This document shows positions 57,723-64,000 of a DNA stretch of 64,000 nucleotides, piece by piece. Every line of letters starts with the position of its first letter. Positions within the stretch are counted from its first letter, which is position 1. Where the stretch lies: the NCBI GenBank assembly GCA_009746045.1, contig RPFO01000080.1:3698251-3762250 (forward strand), read 5' to 3'. The notes beneath the pieces were generated by a model, which was not told the origin of the DNA, made no database searches, and saw only the letters and a program-made list of their open reading frames with translations. Source of the DNA: Mesostigma viride. Its lineage: Eukaryota; Streptophyta; Mesostigmatophyceae; Mesostigmatales; Mesostigmataceae. The translations under genes were made by a program, and so were the position numbers.

Positions 57723-58754
57723 ATGGCCGGAGGCCCTCCCTGGGGTGGCATGCTCACTGGCCTCCGCAACGCGCTCGTCCGCGCGGTCTGCTTTGTCGCG
57801 ACTCACTTCGGCGCCGCTCTGCTCTCCGGTTTCGTCTCCGATGCCATCGTGAAGCTCCGGCCATCCTTAAACGATGGCCAGAAGTCGCTCCTCAACCAGC
57901 ACGTCCAGGCGGCGCTCTCGGCCTTTTTCGAGGGCCGCGCGGACATCACCCAGTCCCTCCGCGGCCTCCTGGCCATCATTTTTTACGACATGTCGCCCGA
58001 GGATCAGGTGCTGTTGCTAGACCAGATCGTGTCCCTCCTCCAGAGCTTCTATGTGAACGCCGACTCGTCCGCTGCTAATTCCAGCACACGCGCGACCACC
58101 CCGGGCCTCTCCTTACCTGGCCAGCAACGGCCCCCTCCTCAACAACAGCAACAACAACGGCAACAGCAGCAACAACAACAGCAACAACCTAGGCCGGGAG
58201 GCCCCCCGCCGTCAGGCCCCTCCTCTTGGCCCTTTGCCGGCCCAAGTCGGCCCACTCAGCCCCCCCTGCAAGCGCGCCCGGCGCCTGATTACACCCCCTC
58301 GGCCCCCGGTGCGTTTGATGCGGAGCTCGTCCAGGTGCGCGGCGTGGCCAGGGACACCCTGGCGCGCCTCCCCTTGGCCGCGCGGGAGGCCCTCGCGAAC
58401 GAGTTGTCCAGGGACCCCCCGCCGACCTGCAGCATCACGATGGATGACGTGTTGGATGGGAGAGGGCGCGTCCGGCCGGGCGTGGTGGCGCTGGTACAGT
58501 TCAGCCAGCCCGCGGCTTCCTCGTCCTCATCGCGCCCATCCTCCTCGGCTCTTTTCCCTTCCTCCTCTTTTCCTTCTTCTGCAAATGCATCGTCCTCGTC
58601 ATCGGCATCCGCGGCGGGCGGTGCCACCACGCGGGCGCATGTCTTCGTGTACAACAAGCGCGCGCTGGACGAGTGGTTTGCAGTGGGGGGGACGGTGAAC
58701 CCGATGACGCGTGAGCGGGTGGACGTGCGCAGCCAGCTGTTCGCCATCTCGTGA
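57723..58754 (+). CDS. U-box-like C-terminal domain protein, 343 aa, single exon
   Basis: The N-terminal ~115 residues are helical with hydrophobic faces (LRNALVRAVCFVATHFGAALL). A Pro/Gln-rich linker follows, with a Gln run near residues 139-155. A helical segment (RDTLARLPLAAREALANEL) comes next, and finally a domain opening CSITMDDVLDGRGRVRPGVV, split by a Ser-rich insert, and closing with HVFVYNKRALDEWFAVGGT and NPMTRERV. The Cys-x-Ile start and the aLxxWf...NPmTR ending are the signature of U-box/RING-like folds used by ubiquitin ligases. Ligase activity is inference. The ATG at 57723 is the first in frame after an acceptor-like site. The Ser-rich insert is unusual for a U-box. Confidence 0.72.
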   Translation: MAGGPPWGGMLTGLRNALVRAVCFVATHFGAALLSGFVSDAIVKLRPSLNDGQKSLLNQHVQAALSAFFEGRADITQSLRGLLAIIFYDMSPEDQVLLLDQIVSLLQSFYVNADSSAANSSTRATTPGLSLPGQQRPPPQQQQQQRQQQQQQQQQPRPGGPPPSGPSSWPFAGPSRPTQPPLQARPAPDYTPSAPGAFDAELVQVRGVARDTLARLPLAAREALANELSRDPPPTCSITMDDVLDGRGRVRPGVVALVQFSQPAASSSSSRPSSSALFPSSSFPSSANASSSSSASAAGGATTRAHVFVYNKRALDEWFAVGGTVNPMTRERVDVRSQLFAIS

Positions 58755-58759
58755 ACAAG

Positions 58760-58925
58760 GTCGCGCAAGCCGCAAGGGGCGTCAGGGTTGCGCAGGAGGC
58801 TTCAAGGTGGCGCAGGAGGCGTCAGGGTGGTGCAAGAGGGGTCACGGTGTTTTACATACGTCACTTTGTAAATACCGTGACGTGTGGCAGGTGTGGCAGG
58901 TGTGGCAGGTGTGGCAGGTGGGCCA
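58760..58925 (+). repeat. Short tandem repeats after the U-box-like gene
   Basis: Imperfect ~24-27 bp repeats of CAGGAGGCGTCAGGGTGGCG type (58760-58850), then five copies of the nonamer GTGTGGCAG (58881-58921). No gene meaning. Confidence 0.8.
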
Positions 58926-59764
58926 GGGGGGGAACTAAAGTGGGAGCTTTCTCCTCTACCGGCAGGGGGAGGAGAAAAAGGAAGCCACAAGGCACAACTA
59001 TTGTTCACAGCCAGCCCGTCGCTATCTCGTGATGCGGAGGGGGATGGAGGCCGAAAAGGACACGTTATTTCCGATGGCCCGGGTGAAGGCAATGGCCTTG
59101 CAAGGCAGCCCCTCAGGTGCTTGGAGATTGATTCTACTATAGGCCACCTTGCTTGTCATCGCCTCGCCAGGGAGACTCCCCTTGGGTGCTTGGATTCCCA
59201 TGGTGCTGGGGGTGGGGTAGGGGAGAGAGGAGAGGGCAACATTTTGAGAGGAGAAGGGTGTTGCCTTGCGAGGCCGTAGGGGATGCATGGGCACTGAGCC
59301 CCGTCCTCTGGGGTTTTCCGTGGGTGGAGGCAGCTGTTACGACCCGGTTCTCCGCTTCCCCACCACGACCACGTGTGAACCAATGCTGTCCTCGACTAAC
59401 CTGTCCTAGGCTAACTAATCTGGTAGAAGGAGACACTAACTTCTGTGCAAAAGATCTCGGAGCTGCTGAGTTCAATGCACTTCTGTAAGACTTCGCGAAC
59501 TGTGCCATGAACAAGTATAACTTACGACGTCGATATGTGACAATTAAACACAACCATGAGCCCAATGATCGAGGTTATAAAACCATAACACGAGCAGAGA
59601 TGATGAAAACGGTAAGAAGACGCATAAATGACCAACGTCTTTGTGCATGCTCGGGCCGCCAAGCAATAAACAGGGCCCGTACGATCACCGGTAGGGGCCT
59701 AGATCTCTGCAGAATAACACACTTGTGCCACGCATGACGGCACTAGCCCAGAACACCAACGGTC
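58926..59764. other. Intergenic, nothing recognised
   Basis: Open frames on both strands show no domain, splice pattern or repeat that I can support. Confidence 0.35.
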
Positions 59765-61625
59765 TTAAGGCACTAATCCGACTTCCGATCCGTCAAATCT
59801 CATCGACCGGGTTTCGAAACAACCCAAGAACGCCGTAGATGCATGGGCCCCATCGATCCGCGTCCTCGCACTTGATGGTGGAGTGGGGAAAGACCGACCG
59901 AACCATGGCACACACCACCCGGAGGAGCTAGAGCGGTATGGAGATAGAGGAACCAGTTCTGGTTCTGCTGGCCACCCATGCACGCGATGTAGTGCGCCCC
60001 AGTTGAGTATCCAGAGCAAGCCCGCAGCTGCCGCAGGACGCACCCGACGTGATGAGAGGTTGCGGGGCAAAGAGCTGGTGGCGGAGAGCGATGCATGGCG
60101 TAAAGGGCCGGAACCAGCGTGAACAAAGGGCTCATATATATATATGGGGAGGGCGCGCAGGAATGCGGAACCCACGCTCCCCTCAAGGGAAACAGACTGA
60201 AGCCAAGCCTTCCCCTGATCGTTCAAGCTCGCATGCATGCAGACCCATCTAGTCGGCACAGTGTAGTATACCCGCGTAGGTCTTTTGTTGTTTTTTATGA
60301 ACGCAGGCAGGGAAGACACTAGGGCTGACGACAGTGGACACGCCGGGCGTGCCCCGGGGCAGGCGACGGTGGACGGCCTGAGCGGGGCGGACTGGGACGA
60401 GGTCGCAAGCCTGCTGGATCCCGAGGTATAAGAATCCTGCACAGCCTGCAAAGGGGAAGGGGGATGGGGTGACCTAGTCGGGTTTGCGCTGACGGCGCTG
60501 GGGACCAACCGGCAGATCTCCGCCCAGGCCTGAGCAACAGAGCCAAGGAAGGCGGCGGGGGCGAGGCGGGCGGCGCGGGTGAGCCCACACCCACCCATGC
60601 GGCAGGGGAGGGTGGCCAAGCGCATGGAGTGAGCTGGCAGGCTAGGGCCGGGGAGGAGCACCTTCAAGGTGGCCTGAATGCGCTCGTCATGGCCTTCCGC
60701 GGCAAGCCGCAATGAGTGGGGGGGAGCGCCACAGAGCCAGTGAACCACCCGCGGGTGGGCGCAAAACCACAGGAGGAGCCCTTTGGTCTGGGGGTCCTTG
60801 AGGCGCGCCCAAGTCTCGAGGACATGGGTGCGCTGTTCCACGGTGGCCCGGAGCTCCTCTTCGACGTAGTCAGGGTCACCCACAGGGACGCCCAGGCACG
60901 AGAAACCACGCGCCCGCGCCAATGCCCCCGGGATAGCCGCGGGGAAGCCAGAGCAGTCCACCTGGGGCGAAAAGACTGCACACTTGGGGGAGGGTGAGCC
61001 GAAGGTTGATGGCCGCCATGGCCACTTCAAGGGCAGCCAGGGCGGCAACCACAGCGTCGGCTGGGCCAAGGGCATGGATATCGTCCATATAGGCGAGGAG
61101 CACGACATCCGGGTGCGCATGTAGCGTGGACACCTTGGAGAGCCTTGTGCAGCGGGGCAGACAGGTAAAAGGGGCCGAGGGGGTCACCTTGCTGGGTTCC
61201 CGTGCAGGAAGCGACGTCGGCGAACGTCCCATCCTCCATGAGGAAGGAGAGTTGAGTGGGTTCGCCGTACGTAGCAGGCTGCTGTCCACGCAAGAAGGTC
61301 AGGGAACGCCTCGCCGACGGCCTCAAAGATGCTAGCCTTGGTGACAGCATTGAACGTGCATTGTGGCAATCCACCTTCAGCGCCACATGCGTCGGATGCG
61401 TCTCGAGGTAGGCCTGAACTGTGTGCACGATGATGTCGCTGCCCCCTTTGGTGGCGACGCCAAGCTGGGCCGCGACGGACTCCTCAGTATCACTCCGGTT
61501 GGGGCAGAAGTAGGCGCGAAACTCAGGGGCCTTTGGGGCGACAAACGACCTTATACTCACCAGAGTGTCTGATCAGATTATACTCACCAGCTTGCGTAGG
61601 ACCTCGCCGCAAGCAATGGGACAAA
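59765..61625 (-). pseudogene. Reverse transcriptase of a second type, C-terminal portion, broken
   Basis: Minus-strand frames 61620-61560 (PIACGEVLRKLV), 61560-61027, 61369-61184 and 61120-59765 together give RT order: VALKVDCHNA/FNAVTKASIFEAV, YGEPTQLSFLMEDG, SCTGTQQGDPLGPFYLSAPL, the catalytic LLAYMDDIHALG, then FSCLGVPVGDP and a long region (TKGLLLWFCAHPRVVHWL ... LPCRMGGCGL). This matches a family of mobile RTs common in protists, with YMDD and GVPVG, distinct from both LINE families to the left. A 29-bp region near 61550-61590 contains a direct duplication (CTGGTGAGTATAA) that breaks the frame. Non-functional. Confidence 0.75.
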
Positions 61626-61734
61626 GCTCAGCCTGGCCGGCACCTCCTGACGTGGGCTGCATGGGCCCCGTAATGTTAGACGCCGCAAGGCCCGCACCTA
61701 CAAAGAACAGCTAGTAGAGGACATGGGGGGCCTA

Positions 61735-61800
61735 AAATTAAATTAAATTAAATTATAACAGGACTCCGTTGGGAGATCATGTAGCACATATTCCCGTGGA
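61735..61800 (-). repeat. Retroposon 3'-end copy nested in the insertion
   Basis: AAATTAAATTAAATTATAACAG followed by GACTCCGTTGGGAGATCATG and TAGCACATATTCC. Same family as the tagged insertion at 43099-43170, with an AAATT tail. Target duplication not clear. Confidence 0.6.
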
Positions 61801-62448
61801 TGGATGTAGGGGGGACAAAGCCGCGAAACCGAACTAATCTAACTCTAATCTAATCTAATCTAGAAAACCCTACCTATTCTACTCAGCAAAGCGCCCCTTC
61901 CGCTTGGGGGGAGGGGGCTTGCCCACAGGGAGGGGCGTATGAGCCTGGACAATGGTCTTCCACCTCTTCTTGTCCTGCATAGCAGTCCAAGCAAGAGAGA
62001 GGGAGTGAATGCGATGTTCAAACTGCGCTGGGACCACTACGTCAGCCATCAACTGCTGTGGGTAGGTCATGACATGTTTGCCTACCTTCATAGGAATGTC
62101 CTTGGGGCCAGGCCAGGTCAGGATATGCCGTCCTGGCTGGCCAAGCCGCTGGGGGCTGGCCAGACTGAGGGCGGTGTCTACCTGGCTGGTGCGAGCAAGA
62201 TGTCCTACGAAGGGGGCCTATAGGCCTCTCCGTGATTTGGAAAAAGATGATGGAAAAGGCCAGGTCATAGAGGACAACAAGCCCCCCGTGTGGGGAAGCG
62301 CGTGTGCAAACCCACGGGAGGCACGCCAGACAGCTCCCCTAGGGTAGCGTGACGCTGTTTAGATAGATGTTGTAGTTAGTGATGTTGTTAGATAGATGTT
62401 GTAGGTAGCTGATGTAGATAGATTAGATCAGAAGGACTGTTTGCACCC

Positions 62449-63011
62449 ATCCATCCATCCATCCATCCATCCATCCATCCATCCATCCATCCATCCATCC
62501 ATCCATCCATCCATCCATCCATCCATCCATCCATCCATCCATCCATCCATCCATCCATCCATCCATCCATCCATCCATCCATCCATCCATCCATCCATCC
62601 ATCCATCCATCCATCCATCCATCCATCCATCCATCCATCCATCCATCCATCCATCCATCCATCCATCCATCCATCCATCCATCCATCCATCCATCCATCC
62701 ATCCATCCATCCATCCATCCATCCATCCATCCATCCATCCATCCATCCATCCATCCATCCATCCATCCATCCATCCATCCATCCATCCATCCATCCATCC
62801 ATCCATCCATCCATCCATCCATCCATCCATCCATCCATCCATCCATCCATCCATCCATCCATCCATCCATCCATCCATCCATCCATCCATCCATCCATCC
62901 ATCCATCCATCCATCCATCCATCCATCCATCCATCCATCCATCCATCCATCCATCCATCCATCCATCCATCCATCCATCCATCCATCCATCCATCCATCC
63001 ATCCATCCATC
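62449..63011 (+). repeat. Perfect ATCC tetranucleotide microsatellite, ~140 copies
   Basis: About 560 bp of uninterrupted ATCC (minus strand GGAT). All frames are open because a four-base period gives a Trp-Met-Asp-Gly or His-Pro-Ser-Ile cycle. These are not proteins. Perfection over this length implies a young or still mutable array, or assembler smoothing. Confidence 0.97.
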
Positions 63012-63389
63012 GGGGTTAATGCTCCGTGACTCCCCAACGGGAGCACGAGCTAGTATCAAGGAGACAACCAGTATCAAGGAGACAACCAGCGCAGGCCAGA
63101 AATCGGGAGAATCCGGACCATGGTAGCTCGAGCCTGCCGTTATCTTGTCCGCGTGTTCGAGTCGTTCAGGATGATGAAGATGAATGGTGATGGAAATGTG
63201 TATCCTTGTGCATTGAAATTATGGCTGGCTTACGTGTAGAGCGACTAGATGACCTAGACGGTGGGGCCGGAAACAGCATGCTTGATCAGGGCGTGTGTTT
63301 CGAGCCTAACTGGCCGGGAGTGTCTAGTGGTGAGCACCATTGCTGCGATCGCTCTCCCACCAGTATAATTAATTAATTAATGGGACAAA

Positions 63390-63644
63390 CGCGGCCAGCA
63401 GGCGGGGGGACGTCGTCTTTCGTGAACCGGAGGGCAATGAGGCGTGCCCCAGCCAGCCAAGGGCGCGCCGCGGGGGCCAGGGACCCCGCGGCCAAGTCGG
63501 CGGCAGCGTCAAAGAGTGTGGTCGCCCCGCCATGGCCCGCCATCACGGAGAGGTGCTCGTAGCGCCAGCCTGAGGGGCCGGTGGATGAGGCGTTCGGCAG
63601 ATCCTTGAGCACAGCTGTGAAGAATCCAGGCATATGCTATATAT
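63390..63644 (-). pseudogene. Reverse transcriptase of the second type, N-terminal portion
   Basis: The minus-strand frame 63633-63390 encodes LPNASSTGPSGWRYEHL, a run of Ala/Leu helices, and ARLIALRFTKDD, the typical opening blocks of this RT family. It reaches GRVCPI exactly at the insertion boundary. It is cut on its 5' side near 63645 by another CTCCCAACGGAG-type element. Confidence 0.7.
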
Positions 63645-63720
63645 ACTCCCAACGGAGTTATGTCCTAATTAATTAATGCCTCCGTTGGGGGTTCACGTAG
63701 CACACATTCCATGGACTGAT
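63645..63720. repeat. Two opposed copies of the CTCCGTTGGGAG retroposon tail
   Basis: ACTCCCAACGGAGTTATGTCC and a TAATTAATTAAT tail in plus orientation, immediately followed by GCCTCCGTTGGGGGTTCACG and TAGCACACATTCC in minus orientation. The two share the AATT tail as a mirror point. Confidence 0.65.
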
Positions 63721-63950
63721 GGGGGTGATCGAGCAAAGCACGTGTACTGGTTTGGCAAAAGTAAATTTTATTTGCAACGTTCAATGGCTTGATAGCATCC
63801 ATGTCAGTCTGAGGTGGTAATGAACATCATCGCTCATTTTTCATCAGCTAGCACAAAGCTGTGTTTTTACATAGACGAAGCTTTACATATATTTATGACT
63901 CCAGTCATTTAAGACAACAGTCATTCCCATGTACAATCTTCGAAGGGCAT

Positions 63951-64000
63951 TTACTTTTTGACAAAGGCAACACCCTGCTCGATGCTGGCCAGGAGCTCAT
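63951..64000 (-). CDS. Possible C-terminal end of a minus-strand gene (partial)
   Basis: On the minus strand, the right edge reads in one frame ELLASIEQGVAFVKK and then TAA (63951-63953). The peptide looks like a genuine protein terminus, and downstream (63860-63890) are two TGTAA signals of the kind used for polyadenylation in green algae. Only 16 codons are visible, so family and even coding status are uncertain. Confidence 0.35.
   Translation of the reverse strand, partial: ELLASIEQGVAFVKK

Larger units (their letters stand above)
61626..63378 (+). mobile_element. 1.75-kb insertion in the RT pseudogene with 11-bp target duplication
   Basis: AATGGGACAAA occurs at 61615-61625 and 63379-63389, and the RT frame reads on from one side to the other (GRVCPI on the right, CPIACGEVL on the left). 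The inserted sequence ends on the plus strand in TATAATTAATTAATT, a retroposon-like tail. It contains a nested CTCCGTTGGGAG-type tail (61735-61800), a short minus-strand frame (62091-61879, no known domain) and the ATCC microsatellite. No transposase or RT, so non-autonomous. Confidence 0.8.

Noticed and set aside
62388-63077. About 190-230 codon frames of Trp-Met-Asp-Gly / His-Pro-Ser-Ile
   Set aside because: Pure translation of the ATCC microsatellite in several frames on both strands.

Overview
This window is nuclear DNA of a eukaryote, most likely a protist or alga. It has GT-AG introns that conserve reading phase across exons, several non-LTR retrotransposons, short inverted-repeat elements, long satellites and no prokaryotic gene organisation. 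A plant-like UPF0613/DUF1749 hydrolase and a short TTTAGGG-like tract would fit the green lineage, but the species cannot be fixed from the sequence. The assembly carries a 25-base N gap at 22125-22149 and clear signs of base-level indel error. Frameshifts at G runs should therefore be read with caution.

Layout. (1) 1-22838 is satellite-rich and holds no gene I can defend. A unit of about 7 kb (1-~7050) recurs in direct orientation at 15043-22838. Between the two lies an inverted, much older copy (~7235-10140) continued by inverted satellite (10141-15015), so the block reads forward, inverted, forward, with a palindromic junction at 15016-15042. Each forward unit holds a ~70-bp satellite, a 30-bp GC-rich minisatellite, a ~585-bp foldback element, a ~370-bp exon/intron-like segment repeated three times, and giant CCCTCT and TTACGC arrays.
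(2) 22897-34061 is a compact one-direction gene island: five small genes (two with a CxnC...CxxH zinc site, one with a MYND finger) and one eight-exon gene that reconstructs to about 1831 residues once three G runs are each allowed one extra G. A short GC-rich dyad with compensating changes between its arms recurs throughout this island, after genes and inside introns, often tandemly amplified. I found no full copy of it elsewhere in the window. This is the best candidate for an undescribed system.
(3) 34270-40856 is a graveyard of one LINE family: an ORF1+endonuclease copy, an endonuclease-end+RT copy and an RT fragment, all on the minus strand.
(4) 41434-49035 (minus) is an intact seven-exon alpha/beta-hydrolase gene of the DUF1749 family, 295 aa. 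Its introns carry minisatellites, a G-rich tract and a small retroposon with a 12-bp target duplication.
(5) 49472-55335 holds a ~200-bp terminal-inverted-repeat element family. One copy is split by a 5.1-kb LINE flanked by a 19-bp target-site duplication.
(6) 55336-64000 holds a ~460-bp MITE, a U-box-like protein gene (57723-58754, plus), a second type of reverse transcriptase broken by a 1.75-kb insertion with an 11-bp target duplication (59765-63633, minus), a perfect ATCC microsatellite, and what may be the last codons of a minus-strand gene at the right edge.

Only the hydrolase, the U-box-like gene and the island genes look like functional protein genes. Everything else is repeat or transposon sequence.
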